A DNA stretch of 64,000 nt, from positions 62,001 to 126,000 of the IMG/VR virus record IMGVR_UViG_3300034020_000824, one strand, 5' to 3'. The position numbers and the translations under genes are program-made. Origin of the DNA: a virus. The notes under the pieces were generated by a model. The model ran no database searches, was not told the DNA's origin, and saw only the letters and a list, made by a program, of their open reading frames with translations. This document shows positions 24,089 through 31,502 of this stretch, piece after piece. Numbering within the stretch: position 1 is the stretch's first letter; each line of letters starts with the position of its first letter.

Positions 24089-25117
24089 ATGGGTAGAAAA
24101 ATGGCAGATTCTGGATTAAATTTTTTGCGTGACATAGTGAAGGAGATTGGTGGAGAATACACTCAACTCGCTTCGGATATTGATGAAACTGAAACTTATG
24201 TGGATACGGGTTCGTACATTTTTAATGCTCTTGTATCCGGCAGTATATTTGGTGGTGTATCTGGGAATAAGATTACTGCAATCGCTGGTGAAACTTCTAC
24301 TGGAAAAACTTTCTTCAGTCTTGCCGTCGTTAAAAATTTCCTTGATAATAATCCTACTGGATATTGTCTGTATTTTGATACTGAAGCAGCAATCACAAAA
24401 TCCCTTCTGGAAAGTAGGGGAGTTGACACAAGTCGTCTGGTGGTTGTCAATGTAGTTACGGTAGAAGAGTTTCGTACCAAAACACTCAAGGCAGTTGATA
24501 TTTACCTAAAGAAAAAAGAGGATGAAAGAAACCCTTGTATCTTTGTATTAGATTCTCTGGGAATGCTTTCTACCAACAAAGAAATTAATGATGCTCTGGC
24601 AGAGAAGGATACTCGTGATATGACGAAGGCACAACTTATCAAAGGTGCCTTCCGTATGCTGACTCTCAAATTGGGACAGGCAAAGATTCCTATGCTAGTG
24701 ACAAATCACACCTATGAGTCGATGTCTCTTTATGGTGGTAAACAAATGTCTGGTGGTTCTGGATTGCAATATGCAGCGTCTACAATTATCTATCTTTCTA
24801 AGTCAAAAGAAAAAGATGGAACGGAAGTAATTGGAAACATTATCAGGGCAAAGACTCACAAATCACGTTTAAGTAAGGAGAATCAAGATGTTGAAATCCG
24901 TCTGTATTATGATGAGCGCGGTCTTGATCGTTACTACGGTCTTCTTGAACTTGGTGAGATTGGTGGACTCTGGAAGAATGTAGCAGGTCGTTATGAGATT
25001 GATGGTAAGAAACTTTATGCCAAAGAAATCTTAAAAAATACCGAAAAATATTTTACACCAGAAGTAATGGAAAAACTTGATGTGATTGCCAAGGGTGAGT
25101 TTAGTTATGGTGTATGA
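24089..25117 (+). CDS. uvsX: UvsX recombinase (RecA-like)
   Basis: A 342-residue RecA-family protein. Walker A is AGETSTGKTFF (about residues 66-76), Walker B is in CIFVLDSLGML, and an NHTYESMSLYGGKQMSGGSG segment corresponds to loop 2. It forms filaments on single-stranded DNA with UvsY as loader. The ATG at 24101 (MADSGLNFLRDIV) is an alternative start; the promoter leaves only a very short leader for 24089, favouring the internal start slightly. It overlaps the next gene by four bases. Confidence 0.95.
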   Translation: MGRKMADSGLNFLRDIVKEIGGEYTQLASDIDETETYVDTGSYIFNALVSGSIFGGVSGNKITAIAGETSTGKTFFSLAVVKNFLDNNPTGYCLYFDTEAAITKSLLESRGVDTSRLVVVNVVTVEEFRTKTLKAVDIYLKKKEDERNPCIFVLDSLGMLSTNKEINDALAEKDTRDMTKAQLIKGAFRMLTLKLGQAKIPMLVTNHTYESMSLYGGKQMSGGSGLQYAASTIIYLSKSKEKDGTEVIGNIIRAKTHKSRLSKENQDVEIRLYYDERGLDRYYGLLELGEIGGLWKNVAGRYEIDGKKLYAKEILKNTEKYFTPEVMEKLDVIAKGEFSYGV

Positions 25118-25659
25118 AAAATATTCGTATAATAAAAACTAATGTAAATGTTTCTAAAATATTAGAACAACTTAAGCAATATCCTGAAGACTGGGGTTCT
25201 CAAAAAAATATTGAAGACTCCGAACAACTAGACCCCACAGAATATACTGTTACTGTGGATGTGTTGCAACTTATAATGGGTGGAGTTGAAAAAGAGAACC
25301 AATATGTCGGGAATACTGAAATATGTATTAAAACCCCGGCATATGAAAAACATACGGAGATTCTTAATTACTTGGGAAAGTATTTTAAGAAACTCCGTCG
25401 TTGTGGATTCTTGGCACTTCCAGTCGGTGAAATTGTGGGTTCTCATATTGACGAAGGAACTTATTATCTTACGAAGGATAGATATCACCTTTCCATTCAG
25501 GGAAAATACGAGTATACTGTTGGGGATGAAACTACAACTATTGAACCGGGAACACTATTTTGGTTCAATAATAAACTACCCCATAAGGCAGTTAATATTG
25601 GCGACAACATTAGAATTACTTTTGTATTCGATGTTCCGCATCATAAACGAAATCTTTAA
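25114..25659 (+). CDS. Aspartyl/asparaginyl beta-hydroxylase-like protein
   Basis: A 181-residue protein. The C-terminal half resembles the aspartyl/asparaginyl beta-hydroxylase family: GSHIDEG gives the HxD iron-binding pair (around residue 111), RYHLSIQGKYEYTVG the core strands, and LPHKAVN the second histidine with ITFVFDV the closing strand. The expected activity is 2-oxoglutarate- and Fe(II)-dependent hydroxylation; the substrate is unknown. It lies between uvsX and the split gp41. Confidence 0.82.
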   Translation: MKNIRIIKTNVNVSKILEQLKQYPEDWGSQKNIEDSEQLDPTEYTVTVDVLQLIMGGVEKENQYVGNTEICIKTPAYEKHTEILNYLGKYFKKLRRCGFLALPVGEIVGSHIDEGTYYLTKDRYHLSIQGKYEYTVGDETTTIEPGTLFWFNNKLPHKAVNIGDNIRITFVFDVPHHKRNL

Positions 25660-25667
25660 TTAAAATA

Positions 25668-26300
25668 ATGGAACGACTTGAACTTACAATCCTTAGAAAC
25701 TTAGTATTTAATGAAGACTATGCCAGAAAGGTTATTCCTTTTATTCAACCGGAGTACTATGAGCAAAGAGTAGAAAAGATAGTTTTTGAGGAAATTGTTG
25801 AGTTCATCGTTAAGTATGGTTCTTCAATTACAATAGAAGCACTCAATATTGAGATTGATAATCGTAGAGATTTGACAGAATCTGAAAATAAGGAAATAGT
25901 AGAATTACTTTCTAAACTTAATGATAGTCCTGTGGATAAGCAGTGGATACTGGATACTACCGAAAAGTGGTGCCGTGACCGTGCTATTTACTTGGCACTC
26001 ATGGAGTCCATTCATATTGCCGATGGTAAGGATGATAAAAAAGGTAGAGATGCCATTCCCAGTATTCTTTCCGATGCCTTGGCAGTATCTTTTGATAATA
26101 ATATAGGTCACGATTATCTTCAGAATTATGAGGAACGATATGAGTTTTATCATCGTAAAGAAGATAAGATTGAATTTGACCTAGAATATTTCAACAAAAT
26201 CACAAAAGGTGGATTACCTAATAAGACTCTGAATATTGCTCTTGCCGGTTGCGTTCATCCAGAAACTATAGTTAAAATTAGATTTAGGAAGATTTCTTGA
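25668..26300 (+). CDS. gp41: Helicase gp41, N-terminal half fused to a 16-residue N-intein
   Basis: A 210-residue protein. Residues 1-194 are the N-terminal domain and the start of the RecA-like core of the T4 gp41 DnaB-type helicase, ending KTLNIALAG just before the Walker A motif. Residues 195-210 (CVHPETIVKIRFRKIS) are an intein N-terminus: Cys1 nucleophile and a block A pattern, ending in a stop codon. The matching C-intein and C-extein start at 26985. By itself this half lacks the P-loop lysine and would be inactive. Splicing in trans would join LAG to TGVGKS and give a 459-residue helicase, close to T4 gp41 (475). Its end overlaps the antisense endonuclease by 17 bases. Confidence 0.93.
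   Translation: MERLELTILRNLVFNEDYARKVIPFIQPEYYEQRVEKIVFEEIVEFIVKYGSSITIEALNIEIDNRRDLTESENKEIVELLSKLNDSPVDKQWILDTTEKWCRDRAIYLALMESIHIADGKDDKKGRDAIPSILSDALAVSFDNNIGHDYLQNYEERYEFYHRKEDKIEFDLEYFNKITKGGLPNKTLNIALAGCVHPETIVKIRFRKIS
26250..26297 (+). other. Split intein N-fragment (16 residues)
   Basis: Codons for C-V-H-P-E-T-I-V and eight further residues, then TGA. Canonical split inteins have N-fragments of about 90-120 residues; AceL-TerL (about 25) and VidaL (about 16) are the known very short types. The basic, strand-forming tail (VKIRFRKIS) would dock on the C-intein. Confidence 0.88.
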
Positions 26301-26952
26301 TTTTGGAGTTTGGTGCTGGTTCTCCAGTTCCAAACTTCCAACCTTCATTTAGTTTTATATCAACTTCTTCTGGTGATATTCTTTTCCATCCCTTTGTTCC
26401 GGGCAAATGCATTACCTTTTTTCCTTTATGCGCCTTTCCCCCTAATGATGATCGTGTTTTTCTTCCTTCATTAGATGCCCAATAACTAAATTCTTTTGAC
26501 CCCATCTTCTTTCCTCCAAGAGATGCCCTTTCTTTTCTTCCCTCTTCGGTGCTCCAATAGTAAAAATTTTTTGTTTGATTTGTTAAGTAATCTTGTTTTT
26601 GACTTTCTATTCCTTTTATTGTCCATTTTTTTCTTTCATTTGATGGAATGGAAAAAATACCAATATTATTGTCACGACAAAATTCTCCTGTTATTTTTCT
26701 ATATTGTGGAGATAAGTTTGCTCCCAACATTTTCATAGACCTTAAATCATTTGGATTTTTATATATCTTCCACAACAAATAATGTGCCAATATATGTTCT
26801 CTAACATTTAAATATGTTAGATTAAAATCTTCATCACTTCCCCCCATATGTTTGGGAATAATATGATGTTCGTGTAACCCAGAATATTTTTTATAGTTTT
26901 CTTTTCTTGACTTATTGCCTTCACATAAGTTAGAATAGATTTGATTAAACAT
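26284..26952 (-). CDS. HNH homing endonuclease, antisense inside split gp41
   Basis: The start at 26952 (MFNQIYSNLCEGNKSRKENY) gives 222 residues and has an ACAGGGAA leader; a longer reading from 27006 runs into the C-intein gene and is unlikely. The HNH motif is HEHHIIPKHMGGSDEDFN followed by REHILAHYLLWKIY (residues about 27-65), similar to the protein at 23267. Two repeats (STEEGRKERASLGGKK, SNEGRKTRSSLGGKA) form a NUMOD-like DNA-binding tail. It ends convergent with the gp41 N-half, overlapping by 17 bases. Placement between intein halves, on the opposite strand, suggests it mobilises the split intein. Confidence 0.92.
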   Translation of the reverse strand: MFNQIYSNLCEGNKSRKENYKKYSGLHEHHIIPKHMGGSDEDFNLTYLNVREHILAHYLLWKIYKNPNDLRSMKMLGANLSPQYRKITGEFCRDNNIGIFSIPSNERKKWTIKGIESQKQDYLTNQTKNFYYWSTEEGRKERASLGGKKMGSKEFSYWASNEGRKTRSSLGGKAHKGKKVMHLPGTKGWKRISPEEVDIKLNEGWKFGTGEPAPNSKIKKSS

Positions 26953-26984
26953 TTCCCTGTCCCTGCTAATGGTATTTATACAAA

Positions 26985-27359
26985 ATGTGGATTGAAAAAG
27001 AAACATCGATTGCTGAAATCAAAACATTACTTGATAATGGATATGAAGTGGAGGTTGATTCTCCCGATGGATATGTTCCTGTTAATTTTTTTATTAATAA
27101 GGGGATGTATGAAGAATATGAATTGCTTATGATGGGGGGTAATAAAGTTAGTTGTAATGAGTCCCATTTGTTTGAAACTACTGAAGGTTGGATTTCCGCT
27201 AAAGAAATGGAACAATCTAACTTAATATACAAATTGATTACTAACGAGGGTATTAAAATTGGTCGGGTTTATAAAAACAATAAACAAATACCTATTGTAG
27301 ATATTAATGTAAATCATCCAAATCATAGATATTACACTAATGGAGTTTCCTCTCACAAT
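26985..27359 (+). other. Split intein C-fragment (125 residues)
   Basis: From the Met at 26985 to the terminal His-Asn. It contains the intein blocks other than A, plus about 40 N-terminal residues that must complement the 16-residue N-fragment. A +1 Thr acceptor follows. Confidence 0.88.
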
Positions 27360-28157
27360 ACTGGAGTTGGAAAATCTCTCTTTATGTGTCACGTTGCCAG
27401 TTCTGCCTTACTACAGAATAGAAATGTTCTTTATATTACTCTTGAAATGGCAGAAGAAAGAATTGCCGAAAGAATTGATGCGAATCTTCTTAATGTTCCA
27501 ATTCAACAACTGATTGATTTACCACGCTCAGCATTTGAGAATAAAGTAAATGGTATTTCCAAGAAGACTCGGGGTTCTTTGGTAATCAAAGAATATCCTA
27601 CTGCTTCGGCACACTCCGGGCACTTCAAGGCACTTCTGAATGAACTTGCTCTGAAGAAATCATTTAGACCTGATATTATCTTTATTGACTATTTGAATAT
27701 TTGCTCCTCCTCACGATTTAAGAGTGGTAGTAATATCAATTCTTATACTTTGGTTAAGTCTATTGCCGAAGAACTTCGTGGTTTGGCAGTAGAGTTTAAT
27801 GTTCCTATTATGAGTGCGACACAGACGACTAGGAGCGGTTTTGGTTCTTCCGATGTAGAATTGACCGATACTTCTGAATCGTTCGGTCTTCCTGCTACTG
27901 CCGACCTTATGTTTGCTCTGATTAGTACCGAGGAATTAGAAGGTCTAGGGCAGATTATGGTGAAGCAACTTAAAAACAGATATAATGACCCAACAATCTT
28001 TAAGCGTTTCGTTGTTGGAATTGACCGTGCCAAAATGAGACTTTATGATGTAGAACAGTCCGCACAAAACGACATACTTGACAGCGGTAAAGAAGAGGAG
28101 TATAATAATGAAGAAAATAAACCAAAAAAATCATTTGAGGGATTTAAATTTTCATGA
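26985..28157 (+). CDS. gp41: C-intein fused to helicase gp41, C-terminal half
   Basis: A 390-residue protein. Residues 1-125 are a C-intein: block B region NKVSCNESHLFE (with the conserved His), block F IPIVDINVNHPNHRYYTNG, and the terminal SSHN. The extein starts with Thr (+1) at 27360: TGVGKSLFMCHVASSALL, which completes Walker A (LAG + TGVGKS). The rest is the RecA-like helicase core: TLEMAEERIAERID, Walker B IIFIDYLNIC and MSATQTTR. It therefore supplies the ATPase of the replicative helicase only after trans-splicing. The stop overlaps the MazG-like gene. Confidence 0.93.
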   Translation: MWIEKETSIAEIKTLLDNGYEVEVDSPDGYVPVNFFINKGMYEEYELLMMGGNKVSCNESHLFETTEGWISAKEMEQSNLIYKLITNEGIKIGRVYKNNKQIPIVDINVNHPNHRYYTNGVSSHNTGVGKSLFMCHVASSALLQNRNVLYITLEMAEERIAERIDANLLNVPIQQLIDLPRSAFENKVNGISKKTRGSLVIKEYPTASAHSGHFKALLNELALKKSFRPDIIFIDYLNICSSSRFKSGSNINSYTLVKSIAEELRGLAVEFNVPIMSATQTTRSGFGSSDVELTDTSESFGLPATADLMFALISTEELEGLGQIMVKQLKNRYNDPTIFKRFVVGIDRAKMRLYDVEQSAQNDILDSGKEEEYNNEENKPKKSFEGFKFS

Positions 28158-28564
28158 CACAACGAGTTGATTTTAATAAGTATCAGAACTTCGTAGATGC
28201 CGTAACTTCTGATGCATCCAAAGATTTCCTTGCTCTTTCTGACCGTATGGTTCAGTTGGATGAGAAAGGTGCTAATATTGAGCGTCTTCTGACTGCCTCT
28301 GTGGGAATTAATGCCGAGGGTGGTGAGTTTTTAGAAATAGTCAAGAAAATGGTCTTTCAAGGTAAGTCTTGGAATGATGAGACCCGTACTCACTTGATTA
28401 AGGAACTGGGTGATACGATGTGGTATGTGGCACAAGCGTGTATTGCTCTTGATGTCTCTTTTGATGAAGTAATTCAGACTAATATTGATAAACTGATGAA
28501 GCGTTATCCAGACGGATTTTTTGACGCATACTATAGTGAAAATCGTGAAGATGGAGACATTTGA
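28154..28564 (+). CDS. mazG: MazG-like nucleotide pyrophosphohydrolase
   Basis: A 136-residue protein with the all-alpha NTP pyrophosphatase pattern: EGGEFLEIVKKM followed by KELGDTMWYVAQACIALDVS and MKRYPDGFF, carrying the E-x-x-E / E-x-x-D metal-binding pairs. Cyanophage MazG has been proposed to alter nucleotide or ppGpp pools and hydrolyses dGTP/dCTP in vitro for some phages. It overlaps gp41-C by four bases and the next gene by a base or so, so it is translated with the replication genes. Confidence 0.85.
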   Translation: MTQRVDFNKYQNFVDAVTSDASKDFLALSDRMVQLDEKGANIERLLTASVGINAEGGEFLEIVKKMVFQGKSWNDETRTHLIKELGDTMWYVAQACIALDVSFDEVIQTNIDKLMKRYPDGFFDAYYSENREDGDI

Positions 28565-28743
28565 TGACTAAAACAGTATCTGTTAAGATGGATGTTCGGA
28601 CTGCCGCTGCCGTTCGTCAAATTCTTTTTGAGAATCAAAAAGGTTATACCTATGATGAACTTTCTGTTCCTCCTCGTATTTCTGACATTCGTGCCGTGAT
28701 TTTAGACCTTGATGAAAAGATTGGTGCTGTAGTTGGTGAATGA
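28564..28743 (+). CDS. Small protein after mazG, 59 residues
   Basis: ATG at 28564 overlaps the MazG stop. The 59 residues (MTKTVSVKMDVRTAAAVRQIL...) have the composition of a small helical protein with a ribbon-helix-like start. Unknown function. Confidence 0.65.
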   Translation: MTKTVSVKMDVRTAAAVRQILFENQKGYTYDELSVPPRISDIRAVILDLDEKIGAVVGE

Positions 28744-28762
28744 CCCTTCGGTAGTCTTAAGC

Positions 28763-28770
28763 ACTAAATA
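28763..28770 (+). promoter_or_regulatory. Late-promoter-like ACTAAATA
   Basis: Variant octamer, 15 bases before the ATG at 28785, after the operon that ends at 28743. Confidence 0.45.
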
Positions 28771-28784
28771 AAAATAAAATACTT

Positions 28785-29918
28785 ATGGCAGAATCTATTC
28801 CAGCAAATAGAGGTGATTTATTTGAGGTATTTTTTGCTGCCGCAGTTGCTGCTCGGTTTGTAAAAAGAGCAAAACTAAAGACTTCAAAAACATTACCAAC
28901 TGTAAATACATCTGATGTTGATATTATATTGACTGAAATGATGAAGCGTGGGTATGCTAAACAAGTTAATGATGTTGGGAGTGCTGTAATTGATACGGTT
29001 TCAGTAACAGTATCTGTTCCTAGAAAGGCTCAAGATTTTTTATCAGTTAGAGCAAATTGGAATAAAGTTTCAGATTTAAGATCCGGTGCAGTATCATTTG
29101 TTAATTCTCATAGTAGATTGAATGCTCAAGCAAGGGGACTATCAATTAATGAAAGAGAAGATAATATTAGAATATCTGCTGCAGGAACATTAGACCAAAA
29201 AGGAACTAAAGCAGATGTTAACGTAGAAGTTAATTCCCCCACCAATCCTGATAAAAGGTTTAGAAATATTGACTATTCTTTAAAGGTTTCTGGTGGGGAA
29301 CAATTCCATCAAGTATCGGGACAAGGATTTGATAAGTTTTTAAGTATTTTTGGTGAGATGGGTTTAGATGTATCTCCAATTCAAGAAAAATATCAGAAAT
29401 TTATTGATAATTTTTTTGATATTGAAGTATACACTAAAAAGTATCCATCAAGGGAATCGGCAAAGTCTACTGGTGGTGGAGAACAGTTAAAAAAAGCGGC
29501 AAGACTTGTTTATGCATATGCAACTGAAAAATTAAATGAAGGATTAGATACTGTAGAATCTACGGATACTAAAGTTAAATTTGCTGATTATATTATTTTT
29601 GGACTATCTAGAAATGTAAATACCGAACTAGTTAAATTTACAAGCACAGGTCAAGTAAAGACCAGAGTTGCCAATAGAGAGTTTAGAGATATACTTGCAA
29701 ACAGTAGATATAGTGCTAGAATGAATGCATCTGGAGACCCCAAAATAGAGATTTATCTTTCAAAACCGGATGGAACTAGACTTTCTGGTAATAGTAATTT
29801 AATTATTCAAATTAGATATAAAATGGAAGTAGCAAGTTCAAATGCTTCTATGGGAAAATCATATAGATTTTATCCAAGAAATTACCTTGAAGCACAACCA
29901 GGAATGTTTCTAATATGA
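28785..29918 (+). CDS. Unrecognised 377-residue phage protein
   Basis: A protein with no motif I can assign with confidence. The N-terminal segment NRGDLFEVFFAAAVAARFVKR recalls starts seen in nuclease-like or terminase-associated proteins, and the rest alternates charged and beta-rich stretches (FRNIDYSLKVSGGEQFHQVSGQGFDKFL). A late-promoter-like box precedes it, and it is followed by a short overlapping gene at 29915. It could be a nuclease of the PD-(D/E)XK type, but the catalytic residues are not clear. Confidence 0.7.
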   Translation: MAESIPANRGDLFEVFFAAAVAARFVKRAKLKTSKTLPTVNTSDVDIILTEMMKRGYAKQVNDVGSAVIDTVSVTVSVPRKAQDFLSVRANWNKVSDLRSGAVSFVNSHSRLNAQARGLSINEREDNIRISAAGTLDQKGTKADVNVEVNSPTNPDKRFRNIDYSLKVSGGEQFHQVSGQGFDKFLSIFGEMGLDVSPIQEKYQKFIDNFFDIEVYTKKYPSRESAKSTGGGEQLKKAARLVYAYATEKLNEGLDTVESTDTKVKFADYIIFGLSRNVNTELVKFTSTGQVKTRVANREFRDILANSRYSARMNASGDPKIEIYLSKPDGTRLSGNSNLIIQIRYKMEVASSNASMGKSYRFYPRNYLEAQPGMFLI

Positions 29919-30163
29919 AAGACCTCCAAGCATTTCTTAATAATATTATTGATATCTTCACCACTAAAAAATCATTACCAAAAGATGTAATGAATGATTT
30001 TATAAAGTATTTTTACTTTACTCTTGATAATGAAATTAAATTAAATAAATCAGAATTGTTAAAGAATAAATATATTAAGATTAGAAAAAATGGATTAAAC
30101 TATATTGTTGCTAATAAAGAAGCAATAATGGCGAATATTCGTAAGAAAAAATTAAGTAAGTAA
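29915..30163 (+). CDS. Small lysine-rich protein, 82 residues
   Basis: Overlaps the preceding stop (ATGA). The sequence (KDLQAFLNNIIDIFTTKKSLPKDV...) is helical and basic toward the C-terminus (NIRKKKLSK). It may be an accessory of the 28785 protein, since they are coupled. Unknown function. Confidence 0.65.
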   Translation: MKDLQAFLNNIIDIFTTKKSLPKDVMNDFIKYFYFTLDNEIKLNKSELLKNKYIKIRKNGLNYIVANKEAIMANIRKKKLSK

Positions 30164-31482
30164 TGAAAAGTTTCTTTCAGTTCATATCAGAAGCAACTTC
30201 TGCAGCAGACCAAGCTCAGCGTGTTGGATTGCAGGGTGACGGGCACGGTGGTTGGTATGATAGAAGAACTAATGAGTTTGTTGCCAAAACAGAAGGTGGA
30301 AAGTTAAAGTTCTATAATAAGAGACAGAGAGTAGGAAAGGACCCAAATCAAACTCCACACGAAAAGGATGTTCCTTCTCCAAGTTATAATGACCCAAATG
30401 CTCAACAACCACCACAGCAGCAGCAAGAACCAGCACCAGAGCAGCAACCAGTAGCACAGGAACCTCAACAACCGGTGGCAACGCCACCACCAGTTCCTAA
30501 GACCAAGGGAACTCTTACGATTGCTTTTGGTCGTTTTAATCCCCCTACGGTCGGACACCAGCAATTGATGGATGTTGCCGCTGCTTCATCACAGGCAGAT
30601 GGTGGAGACTATCTAATCTATCCATCCAGAAGTCAGGATAAGAAAAAGAATCCGCTGGACCCTGATACAAAGATTTCATATATGAGACAGATGTTTCCTG
30701 CTCATAGTGAAAGAATTGTGAATGATGCCGCAAATAAAACTATCTTTGATGTTCTTAAGAAGGCACATAATGATGGATATACGAATGTTAGAATTGTGGG
30801 TGGTTCTGACCGTGTAAAGGAGTTTGAGAAACTTTCTGGTAATTATAACGGGCAACTGTATGCCTTTGATAATATTGAAGTAGTTTCTGCCGGTGATAGA
30901 GACCCCGATGCCAAAGGTGTTGAGGGAATGTCGGCTTCCAGAATGAGACTTGCCGCTGCCGAAGGAGATTTTCGTAAGTTTAGAGAAGGTCTTCCGCCAG
31001 AGATGAAGCGTAAATCGGCACAGGAATTATTTGATTCCGTAAGAGCATCTATGGGTATTAATGAAAGTTGGAACCTCTGGGAAATTGCTCCTAAGTTTGA
31101 TTACCAGACTCTTCGTGAGAATTATATTTCAGAAAAAATCTTCCAAATCGGTCAACTAGTTGAGAATCTGAATACCGGACTTGTTGGAAGAATCCTGCGT
31201 CGTGGTACTAACTATCTGATTTGTGTAACCGAATCTGGTATGATGTTTAAGTCCTGGATTAAGGATGTAATGGAAACAAAGAAATATACCGAAGTTACGA
31301 TGAATAGAAAGATGAGAGAACCTGGAAAACCAAATACTTTAGTTGGAACATCTGGATTCTATAAGTATGTTGCGGATATGACTCCCGAGGCACCCGAAAC
31401 AAATCTACAATACGGAGCAAAACCCTATCGTGGTTATAAGGTATCCAATATCAGGGAGTTTATAAATAAGTATAGAAAATAG
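30163..31482 (+). CDS. Nucleotidyltransferase with capsid-targeting-like N-terminus
   Basis: A 439-residue protein. The N-terminus MKSFFQFISEATSA matches the T4 internal-protein propeptide (MKTYQEFIAEA), with a predicted gp21 cleavage after ISE at residue 10. Residues about 78-108 are a Pro/Gln-rich linker. Residues about 112-285 form a cytidylyltransferase-like Rossmann domain: AFGRFNPPTVGHQQLM has the (H/T)xGH motif and MSASRMRLAAAEG matches the second nucleotide-binding motif. The C-terminal part (LVGRILRRGTNYLICVTES) is a separate beta-rich domain. Cyanophage annotations call it cytidylyltransferase or NMN adenylyltransferase-like. The targeting peptide suggests it is packaged in the head and injected, like T4 Alt. 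Confidence 0.82.
   Translation: MKSFFQFISEATSAADQAQRVGLQGDGHGGWYDRRTNEFVAKTEGGKLKFYNKRQRVGKDPNQTPHEKDVPSPSYNDPNAQQPPQQQQEPAPEQQPVAQEPQQPVATPPPVPKTKGTLTIAFGRFNPPTVGHQQLMDVAAASSQADGGDYLIYPSRSQDKKKNPLDPDTKISYMRQMFPAHSERIVNDAANKTIFDVLKKAHNDGYTNVRIVGGSDRVKEFEKLSGNYNGQLYAFDNIEVVSAGDRDPDAKGVEGMSASRMRLAAAEGDFRKFREGLPPEMKRKSAQELFDSVRASMGINESWNLWEIAPKFDYQTLRENYISEKIFQIGQLVENLNTGLVGRILRRGTNYLICVTESGMMFKSWIKDVMETKKYTEVTMNRKMREPGKPNTLVGTSGFYKYVADMTPEAPETNLQYGAKPYRGYKVSNIREFINKYRK
31461..31468 (+). promoter_or_regulatory. Late promoter TATAAATA inside the end of the previous gene
   Basis: Exact octamer, 35 bases before the ATG at 31503. Confidence 0.6.
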
Positions 31483-31502
31483 TAAAGTAGTAAAGTCTTA
31501 AT

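Noticed and set aside
25668-28157. gp41 disrupted by a group I intron or a frameshift
   Set aside because: Both ends carry intein hallmarks (initial Cys, terminal His-Asn) and each half has its own start or stop; no intron core is evident.
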